Shown: positions 25,795-38,493 of the stretch, in pieces | Numbering within the stretch: the first letter of the stretch is position 1 | How the letters are laid out: every line of letters starts with the position of its first letter | NCBI RefSeq assembly: GCF_026914185.1 | Contig: NC_070571.1 | Coordinates: forward strand, 4,774,001 to 4,838,000 | DNA from: Puccinia triticina | Taxonomy: Eukaryota > Basidiomycota > Pucciniomycetes > Pucciniales > Pucciniaceae | Direction of reading: 5' to 3' | DNA length: 64,000 bases | Notes under the pieces: generated by a model | Seen by the model: only the letters and a program-made list of their open reading frames with translations | What the model was told of the DNA's origin: nothing | The model's database searches: none | Made by a program: the position numbers and the translations under genes

Positions 25795-26835
25795 TTCCCG
25801 TTAATGTTCCGATGCTCTTTGGTGGATTAAATGTGAGCTCTATGTTGACTGGAGAGAACGCTGGAAATCTTCGAGGTGACAAGGTTGGCGGCATGTGCGC
25901 AGGATTGCAGGACACTGCAGAAGAAAAATTGCTCGGACCTGTCTATCCGAGTGGTCGGACATGTGTCCGACCAGCTCGGATTTCGGACACAATCCTGGCC
26001 CATGTTTAGCGGGTCAAGGTCCGGTGATCAGTTTTGTGATGACAGCGTCTTCTCTGCTTGCCTCAAAGTCACTTTCAAAGGTCCTCCCTTTTCTACCAAG
26101 TTCGTCAACTTGAATCAGAACCTTCTATAGAATCTATACTATATTACAACCTATTACACCTGTAATAAGCAACCTGGGGTGCGGCAGCAAGAATGCTCCA
26201 CGTGGGGTGGTTAAAATGAATAGGGAATCACGACTCGACCATTTCAGGTACGTATAATCACACTTTCACTTGGGGGACTGTTGGTCTTTGGGGAAAGAGG
26301 ACAAAGTGGGGCAGAATTGATTCTGTCTGGAGCCCTCCAAGTGCATTTGTGTAGCTTCCTTGAACATAATTTGGGTAAGCAACTTGATCTTGTGCTTTGG
26401 CAAGTTGCTCTTCACAATGTCAAAAATTAGCTGTTCATTGAAAGCAGCCCAGGATGGAGCAGTATGGGACAGGACAGTGGCAAGGTGCTGCACCATGGAG
26501 ACAATTTTAGAACCAAAATAAATCATATTACATGTCTTAATAGCTCATTGGATGAACAGTCAGCCCAAGTTCCTTCTCAATTGAAACAAGTGGGAACTTG
26601 AGAGGAGGAATGATATAAAAATAAGACAGCCAGAGGAATGAAGGAAGGCAGGGACTTGGATGTTGTGTTTTGAGGGGAATGTGTGTGTGATACTTCTTGT
26701 GAAACCAGTGTTGGGCAACTTGGGAGCAGGGTTCACATTTGGGTTATTGGTATTCATTCAGCTTTTTAAGCACTACATATAACTTAAAGTGTGGGAAACT
26801 GAACCTGAATAGAGTTTTAAGAAACTTTGCAAAAT
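25795..26835. other. unassigned intergenic DNA
   Basis: 5' flank of the PQ-loop gene and 3' flank of the AT-rich gene to the right. No domain-bearing frame. Confidence 0.35.
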
Positions 26836-28785
26836 TCATGCAAGCTGCTTGGGCTCAGCTTTGAGTCTCCCTATTACATTTGACACTTTGATAAATGGTT
26901 TAAAATTAAAACTCATATTCAAAAGTTTGAATTTGTTTGTGATGCTTGAAGGCCTGGGTACAGCTGGAGAATACTTCTTTCTGAGTTTAGTTATTTTAAC
27001 AGTCAAAACTTCCATTTGTTCATTGATTTCGTTCAGACAAGCCTTCTGCTCTTCATCTTGCAGACTCTTCAAAGTGGTTATGTAGTCCTTTTGTAATTCT
27101 GAATGGATGTGATATTCAATCAAATTGAGTTCTTCCAAAGTTGATATTGGTTTTCTTCCATTAATCTCCTTCAATGGGAATTGTTCATCTAAATATTTGG
27201 TAACATTTTCAATTTTTATGAGTGCTTGAATTCTAGAAGTCATCAAATTGATTCTCTTCCTCACTTGTTCATCAAATCTGCGGGACACCGTGGAAATTAG
27301 CGGTGATTTTATTTCTAATTCAGGTTTCAGAAATTGTTCATCAACAAGTTTCAGAATTTGGCCAATAATTCTTAACTTATCACTGTTGATCCAATCATTC
27401 TTCCAGTTTTCATTTTCTTTGAAGATTGTAATCAAGGTCCAAAGCTGAAAGCCCTTCAATCCTCTAGCCCGCCAAGAGGGATTGGTTTCTTCTAAATCAG
27501 ACAGCAGTTCATTATCTTTGAAGAAATAGTCCATCCAATTTTTGAATTTTTCAATCTTGGGAACTGTCAAATCATGGTTCTTGAACTTGATTTTTCTGGC
27601 CTCCAACCCAATGAAATCATTTAAAATCTTTCTCTTTGATTCAGGTTTGATAACTATAAATGGTAGAAAAAGCAGAATATCAACAGAAAGGACAACAGAT
27701 AATCCAAGTTTAACAGAGAAAATTGATGCACTACGGATGTGTGACCTACCTTTAAAAATATTCACAAAAGGTGATGGATAGATTTCAATCCTACTAATTG
27801 TAAATGGAGGACTTCTTTCTTTCTTTCCAAGCTGTTTAAAGCTGTGAAGCCCATCATGATAAAAAAACCCTTGCTGACACAAATTTTCAATCAAATCTTC
27901 AAATTCATTTTGATTTATCAAATCATGCTTGTAGACTTTATCAATAGTTTGAATGTAAATTCTTTTAAGAATCAAGATGTTGTGATCATTTTCATCATTC
28001 AAATGAGAGTAAAATTCAGGTGGAGTAATCAAATTTTTGGGGAACATATCTTCTGGAACTGATGAGATTCTTTTTTGTCAAAAGCAAAACAAAAAAAATC
28101 AGGACAATTGGCTTAGTTAAGTTGGAATCTCTATTCAGATAATAACTGGAATTACTCCTCTGAAAAATTATTTTCTTCCAAGATTTTAGTTGTTGAAAAA
28201 TTCTTCTCATGTACACAAAGACTCATACACTTCCCTTTCAAAAACTTTTGAACAGCCATGAGGTCTTGTGCATGATTCTCCATTAAAGAACTGTCTGATT
28301 TGAATTCAATATTGGAATGAGGAACATTCAAACTTTTGACATGTTTAGTTTTTCTCATGTTGAGTGAAATCATGAGATCATCAAGATCTTTTGTAATCAT
28401 GTCAAGTTCCTCCAAGATAGAACTTCTTTGAATGGTTGACCAGTAAGTTTCAACATGAAAATCTTCTGATATTTCCTTTGAATTTTCTAACTCTATTATT
28501 TGATTGAAGAATAAGATTCAGTCAATCATGATCCCAAATTTGTTCTGAAAAATTCAAGTGAGGCATCTTACGGTCTCTGTATGATCCAGCAGTTGGTGTT
28601 CTGAGAATCCTGACAGATTCAAAGTATTGATGAATGTCTCCTGATGAAATTGAAGGCTTCTCTACACGTTCTGTGGGTATAAAATTTCTGATAAGACAAT
28701 TGGTTTGATGGGCTGTTTGTAAGTAAATACAACCCAGTAATATTATTTTTGATATATTGTGACTTAGAGATGAAGATACCAGCAT
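26836..28785 (-). CDS. secreted-type protein of unknown function, AT-rich gene
   Basis: Not recognised. Exon 1 (28785-28572) starts with a hydrophobic N-terminus (residues about 10-25, ISKIILLGCIYLQTA) that looks like a signal peptide or anchor. Exon 2 (28492 to about 28156) encodes a charged region starting LENSKEISED. Intron 28571-28493 has a GTAAGA donor and TAG acceptor in matching phase. Exon 3 is a 403-codon open frame (28047-26836) rich in Lys, Glu, Ile and Asn, with one central hydrophobic segment (about LGLSVVLSVDILLFLPFIV) and coiled-coil-like C-terminal charge patterns. The junction of exons 2 and 3 is unresolved: the obvious GTAATT donor is out of phase with the long frame, so either another donor (GTGTAC near 28195) is used or a frameshift is present. 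Codon use is more AT-rich than in the neighbouring genes. Confidence 0.55.
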
Positions 28786-28964
28786 ATTTAATGGGAAGCT
28801 ACAAGGAAGAAGAAATTTGATTTAATTCCTGGTTAACTGAGGCTAAAGATCTAGGGTGGGGGTGATATGCACTGATAAGGATTTCAATTTATCAAACTAG
28901 GATATACTGGTAAAATGATATGTTATTTGGTGGAAAATTCTGAATTCTGCCTTGTGAAGGAGAG

Positions 28965-29186
28965 AAGAGGAAAATCCTAGATTTGAATAATGATTTCTAT
29001 GTACACAAATAAAGGATACATGGGATGTGTATTGTTATGGGTTGAATATTTGGCATCATACAGCTAATGAAACAGAAGAGGAAAATCCTAGATTTGAATA
29101 ATGATTTCTATGTACACAAATAAAGGATACATGGGATGTGTATTGTTATGGGTTGAATATTTGGCATCATACAGCTAATGAAACAT
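28965..29186. repeat. 111-bp perfect or near-perfect tandem duplication
   Basis: The segment containing aaaatcctagatttgaataa at 28971 recurs at 29082, through to cagctaatgaaac. The copies look identical, so the event is recent. Confidence 0.9.
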
Positions 29187-29796
29187 GTCCGGTTGATGAT
29201 AATATATACATCCAATCATGATACAACTGTTGCCTTGACACTGCAATGAGTCACATATAATACAAGTGGGTTTCATTTTCTGAAAGACATACAGATGTAT
29301 ATATGTACCTGTCATCACAATTTTGAGCAATTGGGAGTGTGGAATCTATATACATATCACTATTTTCTATAATTAAAAAACTTGAATCCTGGAGCCAAAC
29401 AAACCAGTACAGATCCTGCTATGCAATGTAACACTGATCTTGATGCCTCTCCCTTTGATTTGGGACAGTTCAAATTTGAATTTCTTCAGCAGTAAAGAAA
29501 AATTCAAACCAGCAGATCACATAACATTTTTGAATTACAAGCTCAAGAAAATAAGAAAATAAGACTGGTAAGTTAAAACAAATCCAAAACCAGCAATTAG
29601 TCAACAGGGAGTAAGTTTCTGCCTTTGAATTGCTTAATCTACCAAATTATCAGAAAAATTGAGGTTTGAAAAAGAGTGATACATATCAAAAACGAGATTC
29701 ATTGGTCTCTTTTGGTTCCATAATTTACCAGGTGTGTTGGGGAGTCACTGGCAAGAAATTTGCAAGCCAATTAGATTAAGTGTGCTGCTATAGTTA

Positions 29797-29973
29797 TGGT
29801 GTTCAAAGTTGGTTTGAATAATTTTATGCATGCATAAATCATAAAATCATAAAATCTTTTTTGCAGGGGATATGACTGTCTGATTATGTAATACAAGATT
29901 TCCTCACCAAAATATTTTTATGATTTTATGATTTATGCATGCATAAAATTATGCAAACCAACTTTGAACACCA
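29797..29973. mobile_element. TA-flanked MITE, copy C
   Basis: Perfect 22-bp inverted termini when the TA flanks are included (TATGGTGTTCAAAGTTGG at the left, exact complement ending at 29975). TA lies at 29795-29796 and 29974-29975. The interior is AT-rich with ATGCATGCATAAA words. Same family as the copies at 1306 and 1523, but its termini are better preserved. Confidence 0.85.
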
Positions 29974-31454
29974 TAAGTGTGCACATGTGATAGGAGGTAT
30001 GTACATATGTTCCTGTTATGGTCTGTTGTAGGGAGAGGAAGATGTAGTCTGGGGTTTCTGGATCCAATATGAGGAAGAGGCTTGGATCTCCAGCCTCTCA
30101 AACCTTGAGTATGGTCCGTGACATGTACATGTAGTCTATGTACATGTGAGTCTGTGCTGCGGAGTCCGCGCTACGGCTCATAACAGTTCCACATGTTGTT
30201 ATAGTGATTTGATGAGCGGGGTTGGGGGAGTGATACAAGCAAGTGATGTGACTTTGGGGTCATGATGGGTGGTGAATGGGCAGGCAGGAATTGTCTCTGA
30301 ATCCGGCCTCAAAAATTTGACATACTGGTGGTAACTCAGAAACCGCAGATACTGTTTTAAATTTGGTGTAATGACATGTTGAGATAGTGCATTAGCATTC
30401 CCTTATGCAGTATGCTTCTAATCTATACACCCACAACTTAGCCTATATTGTACATGTATATAGTCTAGTTGTTTCCCCTCACTGTGATCCTCACTGAATG
30501 ATGATTATACTTTGACTCATTGTGCTAGGACTTTTGTCCTTGACATCTCGTCAAACTTCTCTTAGTCTCGTGTCACCCAAGTTACCCTCAACATGACATG
30601 CTTTGTGCATGATAATCACGCCCTCCCCGCCCTATTCAGTATATGCAGGTTGTGTGCCCACAGGTGGGATCCAACGCATCATGTATCATGATCACACCCT
30701 CACCCGTTGGGTTGGATAGCAGGTATGTGGTATGCTGGTCAACCCTGTCCCCGGGGTCCAGCCCTAGTCTGATCTGGGTGAAATTTTCACTAAATAATTC
30801 CTGACACCTGGAACCGGTACTTTATCAATAAGCGTGATGTTAACAATATCATTTCTGGTTCATACATGTGATTGTGAGTCCCATCAAACTGCCTGGAATC
30901 AAGAAAGCAGAGCAAGTTGATGACTTACATAAATTGCCAGTGTTGAAGCAACTCTCTTTCTCCAGCAAGCACCATCCGGCTGAGTTTGTTGGGCTCAGGC
31001 CCGCCCGCTCAGTCAAATGGCGCTGGCTAACTGCTGCCCATTTAAGGCTGGCACCCGAAAAGTACCACCCGGGTGCGGGTGGTCGGGATGAGGCCAGCAC
31101 CCCGCCCGAACACCCGGTGGTTTGGCAGTACATGATGGGCGGGCTTTCAAGGCCATTTGGACGGGCTTGAGCCCTGGGAAGGTCCGATGAACGGGCCTGG
31201 GAGGCCAATTGGACGGGCTTGGGAGGCTGAAATATCTTTGACTGGTTCAGTTGCAAGCAATTGAATGTATGTAGCTCGGGCAGGGGTGTGACTGGGAGTG
31301 TGACAGGTTGGACATGGTTGCCACCTGTCGGCAGAGTACAGAGTCCACTCGGTCATCGTGTCAGCCAGCGCCAGCACCCAGCCCAGCAACACCCACGGAA
31401 AAACATATTCAACTACCATCACCAATCCGCACGCCTGAAAACTGATATCCCAAG
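29974..31454. other. unassigned DNA upstream of the cyclophilin gene
   Basis: A GC-rich stretch at 30990-31240 repeats GGGCGGGC and GGACGGGC words and is probably repeat-derived; similar GGTGCGGGTGC words occur near 53190. The cyclophilin promoter should lie within about 200 bases of 31455. No gene supported. Confidence 0.35.
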
Positions 31455-32742
31455 ATGCGGTCGACCACCTTGCTCTCCTGGCTCCTCAGCGCCTTTGTTG
31501 CGGTCATCCTCCACACCACGATCGCAGACCAGCAGCCCCGAAAAGGCCCAGTGGCAGTCTCGAAGTGCGTCAGCAGTCGCTTGTATTCTCTTAAAATTTC
31601 CTTCTCCAAACCTTCTCCTTCCTGAAGAAACAGAAAAGGAAGCTGATTCGCTTGTTGCAACATTTAGGGTCTACCTCGATATTACACGTGGCGGCAAGGT
31701 AAATCCACATTTCGATTTATCTATGTTGTGCGGCAATCTGGGATGAAGCTCTGATCGAGTGTTGTGTGCTTGTCTTGTGCGGTAAAAAGCCGTTAGGAAG
31801 GGTCGTGATTGCACTGTTCAAGAGGACACCTAAAACTAGTGAAAACTTCAGAGTCCTGGCTATTGGTAACACGAAATCTGCCAGTGGTACTCCCTTGGCC
31901 TACAAGGGATCCAGCTTTCATCGAATCATCAAAAATTTTGTAAGGCTTCTACTTTGGCTTAGTTGTGAAACGGCTACCAAAAAGGCTGAACTAAACTGCT
32001 ATTCTTCTTTACCTGCCTTCCTCGGCTTGCCCGATCGCTGCTTTCCTCGCTCCTCAGATGATCCAAGGTGGTGGTGAGTACCCTTCGCCTGGCCACAATA
32101 TCCATTTTTATTCTTAGCTGACTCTGGGTTGGGACCATTCTCACTAGATTTCACCAAGGGAGATGGAACCGGTGGCGAATCAATTTACGGCAACAAGTCA
32201 GTGAAACTTCAGCAATAACAATCACCCTAACGATTGCTGACAAGTTGCATGCTGGGTTTGACTGATGGTTTTTGCGGATTTATGATTGGATCATAGATTT
32301 CCAGACGAGAACTTTTTATACAAACACGAAGGTCCTGGGACGCTATCGATGGCAAACGCAGGTCCAGACACCAATGGCTCTCAGTTCAGTCGAATGATCT
32401 TCCAGACCCGGTTTCAGGTATCGGTAAATTGACTGAGTTTATAATCATCATAGGTTTTTCCTTTGCACCGTCACGACTTCTTGGTTAGACGGGAAACACG
32501 TCGTGTTTGGCAAGGTTGTTGAAGGCATGGTATGTGTCATTTTCTTCTTCTTCAATTATGAGAGTGATCCCAATCATTTCGTGCTCCCATTCTAGGACGT
32601 CGTCTACGACATCGAATCATCCAAGACTGATAGCAGAGACAAACCGCTCGAGAAGGTCGTCATCGCGGATTCCGGGGAGCTTGAAATCGAAGAACAAGTA
32701 GACGAGGAAGGGAACAAGGTACCTCTCCGAGTCGAGCTATAG
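31455..32742 (+). CDS. secretory-pathway cyclophilin (peptidyl-prolyl isomerase, cyclophilin B-like)
   Basis: Catalyses cis/trans isomerisation of prolyl bonds during protein folding; the N-terminal signal peptide ([17 protein letters not shown]) points to the ER or secretion. Eight exons: 31455-31564, 31668-31698, 31790-31939, 32058-32073 (16 bases), 32148-32196, 32297-32383, 32454-32529 and 32596-32742. All phases agree and give 221 residues. The family landmarks are in order: [22 protein letters not shown], the catalytic FHRIIKNF Arg, [35 protein letters not shown], and [14 protein letters not shown] short insertion ([10 protein letters not shown]) sits before the FHR motif. The seventh-exon junction uses a GTTCAG donor. 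The C-terminus ends RVEL, which may or may not act as an ER-retention signal. Confidence 0.95.
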
Positions 32743-34615
32743 AACCATCCACCTATCACCTTCCCCATCTCTCTCGGTTCCCCTTTCTCTTTTCCTCGTC
32801 TTATCTCTATTCCATCACTTCCTTTCAAGGCACCGAATAGCTGCTCTTTTGGAGTAGCTACCTCTGTCAGTCTTTGCCCCCTCCAAGACCACTCTTCCAC
32901 TCTACCTCTCATTCAAAAGCAACAAAGCAAATTTAGTAGGGACCACCACTACTACAATCTGTTTTCTTCCCAATTAAAAAAAATGTTTTGGTATCCAAAT
33001 GTTGATGCAAGGCAGACTTTGATCGGACGTGGTAAATGTGAAGAGCTCATAAATTCCCAAATCAGATCAGTATCTTGGAAGGAGTGAAGTACGCTGATGT
33101 GGCAGCTGAACAGAAAAAACAGGGTCATGAAATGCATTCAATTCTCGTTGCAGGTTGGGCCCACGGCGCTCCTCTCTTACCGCCCCCTGCACAATAATAA
33201 TAGTCCGTCCGTCTATGTCTTCCAACCAACGAATGCAAAATCCTCTTTTTTTTAATAAATAAATCGTTTCGTACTCATTATAATCTCTTTTGTTTCTCGC
33301 TTGGGTCATCAACAATAATCATCATCATACTTCGAACGATCCAAAACAAAATCATCTTACTCTACCAGTTCGGAGTCAAAGGCAACGGCAACTTGTTGAG
33401 CTCATCGTCAGCATCATCGCACACTCAAACCAGTGGGCAGAAAGAGTCCTTGACTTGGAGTCGCGAAGTTAGTTCCTTGTGATACTCTTTGTATATCACA
33501 ATCATTTTATTTGTTTTCTTTTCAAGATCAAATTTCTGTATTTTTTCTGTGGAACAAGAATGTACCTTGAGCCATTTTAGAGCGCAAAAAAGTTCGCTAT
33601 GAATGGTCACCTGGAATCGACGATAAAGATGAGTAAATGGATCGGTCAAGGAGGATACAAAAGAACAGGGACAGTTGTTTAAGGTTTGTGTATGTTCGTA
33701 TCGCTTGCGATTTGATTAGGGAAACCGGTTTCATAAGCCGATCAGGTCACAAAATTCATTGAAAAATGTAAAGCCAGAGACCAGTGTTCACTATGTCTGG
33801 AAGACATCATGGGAGGCGGTTAAAAATATTCAAGGATCAAGAATGAGAGATGACTCCGGGAGATAAAGACAGTAAAGGAATTGGAGACGAGGGGGGTAGG
33901 AGGCAGGCTCTTCAGGAAACGGAAAGAACAAAACCATTACCGAGCTGGTTGACAGGTTGAGGGATGAGTGAACATATAACCATCTTTGCAGTGGCTTGAA
34001 GTTGATCACTGCCAACCTCATTGGCGGGTTGTGCCCGGACGCGACGTGCGGGCAAGTTCTCCGACAAACAGCAAGATAAGATTTAAATGAAGAAGTTGAC
34101 ATACGAATAGATGAATTGTTACAGGCTTCAAGTCAAAAGCCGGATGCTCAGAGAAACAATCGTTAAATTTGTGCAGAGGGGGGCATCTTTTGGTTGCAAA
34201 CGGGGGGAGCTGTGAGGTCAAGGACAGAGGGGCAAGGTTGGGAAGAGTGCGGTGCGATTGCTGTATGTACCGAGCGTGCACAACAATCACAAGATGTCCG
34301 ATAATCGACAATCCAGGAAGTGTGATCACAATAAGATGATCTAAGAACAGCAGGAGGTGTGTATTTAGGTGATACGTTGTCATGTATTTCTCGTCAAGCA
34401 AAGTTATAAGATTTACAGCCAGCTGTGATTGTACACGAGGTTATTAATAAACATGAAATAAGAATAAAGGTTGAAGAAAAAAGAAGTGCAACCAAGAAAG
34501 CTGTCTGTATTATTCTGCAGGATTATAAATTGATATGTCAGCAAGAGGTCGTGAATGGGTATGTGATGTTGAAACGGATGAAAAGCACAAACCTATGAAA
34601 CTGGTCAGAAGGGGA
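32743..34615. other. unassigned intergenic DNA between convergent genes
   Basis: Includes the 3' flanks of the cyclophilin gene and of the minus-strand repeat-protein gene. Short frames on both strands have no recognisable domain. Confidence 0.35.
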
Positions 34616-36809
34616 TCAATAACCGGGGCCTGGGGGCGGGCCACCTGCACCAAGACCTCCTCCCAGGATGCCGGCAGCTGTGCCAACGATGCCGGCGCCT
34701 ACACCCAAAATGCCTGAAGCCAGACCGCCTAAAGGGCCGGGTCCAATACCACCACCGAATCCGCCACCAAATCCTCCGACGCCTTGACCGAGACCACCCC
34801 CGCCAGATAGCTGGCCAGCACCTTGGCCGTATCCACCCCCGCCGGATTGACCAGCTCCGGGGAAGCCACTGGCGAGTCCTCCTTGGGAAGATTGACCATT
34901 GGCGCCTCGGCCAGATTGTCCAGCCCACGAGTGGCTGTGGTCAGCGGATTGATGACCGTGATGACGGGCTGGAGCAGCGTATGAATCGCTGTCATCGGAC
35001 TGGCCGTACGGCTGACCCGGCTGGGAGTCGTCCCCGGAGTAAGATCCGGATTGGGATGACGGGTGAGCACCACCTGAAAGGAAGCCATTCCAGTCAAACG
35101 AGTCACCTCCAGATGGAGAGGGGCGTGCGGAGAATGAGGTGGGAGAGCCGTTGATGCTTGATGACGGGCCTGATGAGGATGGGCGGGCAGGGAATGAAGT
35201 CGGGGGCCCGTTGATGGAGGCTGATGGACGACCACTTGAGGCGTGGTAGGCATCACCTGACCCACCGCCTGACGCGCTGGACGGCGATGATGAGCTGGAC
35301 GCTGGGGAACCACCGCCGAACATGCCTCCCAAGCCACCGAGACCACCTAGTCCAGGAATGCCTAAGCCGTCAGGGGGTGCCTTTGCTTAAGGAATCGCTT
35401 GAGCCGGAGGATCCACTCGAAGCACCACCGAGGCCGCCTAGGCCAGGTATGCCTAGCCCGCCAAGTAGAGAGCTGCCTTTGCTTGAGAAATCGCTTGACC
35501 CAGATGTTCCACTTGAAGAGCCACCGAGTCCGCTCAGGCCGGGGATGCCCAGGCCGCCAAGACCGCCTAAACCAGGGATGCCCATGCCCCCGAGTGGGGA
35601 GCTCCCTTTGCTCGGAGAATCGCTGGACGTAGACGAAGAGCCACTGGGGGAACCTCCAAGACCGCCCAAACCAGGGATACCGAGCCCGCCAAATGGAGAG
35701 CCGCTCGAAGATGATGAGCCACTCGAAGAGCCACCGAGCCCGCTCAGACCGGGGATGCCCATGCCACCGAGACCGCTTAGACCAGGAATGCCCATGCCGC
35801 CGAGAGGGGAAGCCCCCTTGCTCGATGAATCGCTAGACGAGGAGGAAGAGCCACTGGGAGAACCTCCTAGACCGCCTAGACCAGGGATGCCAAGGCCACC
35901 AAGGGGAAAGCCGCCTTTGGATGAACTGCTTGTAGTGGAAGAGCCGCCTGCAACAATAATTGGGGGGTGTCCCAGGCTCAAAGGGCTGCCGGAAGGTAGG
36001 CCGATAGGTGGAGAACCACCGGCGCCAGGGCCTGTGGAGGCTGAGAGATCTGGTGCACCGGGTGAGCCAAGAGAGGAGGGTCCGGCTAGTGGCAGGCCTG
36101 AAGGTCTAGTGGGGATGTTGTGGGTGTTGATCGGTCCTCCCAAGTGAGAGGCGGCAGCTGCTGATGCTGCAGCTTTAGCTGATGATGACGAAGGCAGCCC
36201 AGCAGGTGGAGAGCCCGGAGCAAAGCCTTCCAGCGAGTTGATGGCGGGTGGGGAATGGGCCTTGGCGGCTGCAGATGCGGCCGCGTTGGCTCTGGCATCA
36301 CCGGACGCCGACGATGGCGAGTAGGGTAGGCCTGGCGAGCCAGAGTGAGCATAGGCGGCCGCGGCGGCATTGGCTGAGGCTGATTGACCGTGGGCGCGTG
36401 CGGCGGCGGCCGCGCTTACGTCAGCTGAGGCCGACGTGGGTGGCCCACCGAAGGAGGCTGGTTGGCCAGCGTGGGCACGAGCAACCGCTGCGGCGTTGGC
36501 CATCGCTGATTGAGCATTGGCGTTTGCGGCAGCCGATGCGCTGGCGGAAGCGTCGCTGCTGCTTCCCAACGGTTCACTGAGAGGCAGATGGATGTTAGCA
36601 CAGCCGACTTTGATGTTAAACATGAATGACGGGAGTGCTCACTCGGTTCGCCCTCTGCGATCAAGGGGCACCGGTGACGAAGTGACACCTGAATGTTTGA
36701 GGGTGTTAGGTTAGCTGGGGTTGCTCTATTGGTTGTAAGCGATAGTGACAGAGAGCAATGACTTGCCAGTGAAAAAGGCAAACGCGACAGCGAGAGTGAT
36801 GAACTGCAT
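34616..36809 (-). CDS. secreted Ala/Ser/Gly/Pro-repeat protein, one apparent frameshift
   Basis: Predicted extracellular or cell-wall protein; not recognised by name. Exon 1 (36809-36767) encodes the signal peptide MQFITLAVAFAFFTG. Exon 2 is 36688-36643. Exon 3 starts at 36576. Intron 1 has a GC donor (GCAAGT) and CAG acceptor; intron 2 has GTGAGC and CAG. The N-terminal third is Ala/Ser-rich, the middle Pro/Ser-rich, followed by about five LGGLGIPGLGGLGG modules separated by Ser runs. The frame ends at TGA at 35370. The module resumes one frame over and stays open to 34616 with a Gly-rich tail. The break is at a run of five C (plus-strand G, about 35374-35378), where a one-base length difference would join the frames. 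This may be a sequencing error, a real mutation or an unrecognised intron. Total is roughly 670 residues if joined. Confidence 0.75.
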
Positions 36810-37104
36810 TTTGAAGGGGTGGCTTGGTTGGAGCAGTGGAAGTGAGGGTGAGGATGGGGGTTTCAAGAGAAAGACACCTGGCTGGAAGTAAGTAAAATCT
36901 GTAACCGGACAGATGATTAAAATAAGATGCAATAGAAAGCAATGAGGGGAATTGGAGTAAATCGCCTGAGGAGAGGAACTCAGAGGTTGACGAACGACGG
37001 TCTTATCTTATACGCTTCCGCAAGCCAAGCACTTTCATTTGATGCCTTTGCCGACCGCAAGTTTCTTAGCTTGCAAGCTAGTCGACATTCTCCTGTGATT
37101 TTCG

Positions 37105-37480
37105 CCCAGGCTTGTTCGAGAGGAAGCAAGCGAGTGCACCCATCGGGGCGATTGATTTGCAAAGCGAGCAAGCCCTTGCATCCAAGCGGGAACACTCCAG
37201 TAATGCCGCGGCTCTGCTCTGCATCGCTGGCCACTCCGGGCTTCCCGATCAGAGCTACCGACGGATGCCGGCCGCCAATCGGCTGTTCTCGTAAGTGCAT
37301 TCGGGGCTAAATCCCAAGCAGTGTCCGCTCAGCTCTCCAGCGATCTTCGTTGGCTGGGTGGGCCTGTGGATCGCGACTTTCGATTACACGGACCAAGCTT
37401 CATTGCCGGTCAAACAACATACCCGACTTGCGCCGACCTAACAGCCGTGCGCTCTAAAACGAATCCAAACCCTCCATGTA
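37105..37480. repeat. 376-bp dispersed repeat, copy 1 (inverted relative to 40649-41023)
   Basis: Reads cgagaggaagcaagcgagtg to aatccaaaccctccatgta. The reverse complement is found at 40649-41023 with about 5% difference. No inverted termini, LTRs or recognised protein. Confidence 0.85.
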
Positions 37481-38067
37481 AAATTGTAGTCCACTTTACA
37501 TTTGGAAATGAGTCAAAGCTAAAACAAATGTTTTATTATCACCGGCGAGGATTATCGCTAGAGGGGCCCGGTGGTGTTTCACCCCCCTCTGATTAAAGGA
37601 GGGGCGTGTTAAGTTTCAGCACCATGGCTCCGAAGCCAGGGACTTGCATTTGAGTAAGCCAAATTCGGCGGTCAATTGCCGATTCACGGCAACGACGTAA
37701 GCCCACCTGCATTTGCATCCGGGTCACTAAATCTAAATGTGTATCAGGTAACGTCCGCGAGAAACACCCAGGTTTAAAAGGTAGTCTGGAAATTTAGGTC
37801 TTACATCTGACTTTGCCTGGCTCATGGCGGATACCGCACAAGTGACGGATTTCGACATCGTGGTTCGTCAGCCCCACGGCGCGTGAAAAGATTAACAAAA
37901 CTGGCGTGGTTCTCGAAAGATTTATCAAACATCCAGGTTGTGTTCACCAAAACTCAAAGCGAGTTCCAAAAGATTGGGGGAGATGCTGTTTGTAGCAGGG
38001 CCTGCCTCACAGAGTAGCATGTCAGTGGGTAGCAGTGCGTCAAGTAAGATTGGTCTAGCCACAGAAC
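37481..38067. other. unassigned DNA between dispersed repeats
   Basis: No gene or repeat structure recognised. Confidence 0.3.
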
Positions 38068-38493
38068 TACGGAAGCCCTGGGCGGCCACGAATCGCGCCA
38101 CCAGTTTTTGCCTTTGCCTTTTGTTTTGGACATCGAGTTTCGCAAATTGTATCCGAAGATGCAAATTGCTGTGGCATCAGTATCAAATACCGGCCTCCGA
38201 ATTGAAATTCATATCACATACTTGAAGAAAAAAACCCAAAAAATGATCCACCAGATAAAAATCTTTTTGTACATGATTAAAGCCAATATGTATGTATGGG
38301 CTTCTATCGCCATGGCCCGGCCCATCCCCCGAGGACCCCGGTCCAAATGCCCGCACATGTAGATAATCCGCATTCCACCAACAGACTCCGAGAAGTTCAG
38401 CCGGGATCGGACCGGATATTGCAGATAATCCAGTTGACTGCTCGGTGGACGGCGTCTCTCCACCGCACATACCGCCCCCAAGACCCACATCAA
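38068..38493. repeat. second dispersed repeat, copy 1 (inverted relative to 42505-42858)
   Basis: Starts acggaagccctgggcggcc and includes tttttgcctttgccttttgt and gaggaccccggtccaaatg. The reverse complement is at 42505-42858 with substitutions and small indels. Repeat type unknown. Confidence 0.8.

Noticed and set aside
35224..36147. 307-codon plus-strand frame rich in Pro and Glu
   Set aside because: Exactly antisense to the secreted Ala/Ser/Gly repeat gene and repeats in step with its modules.
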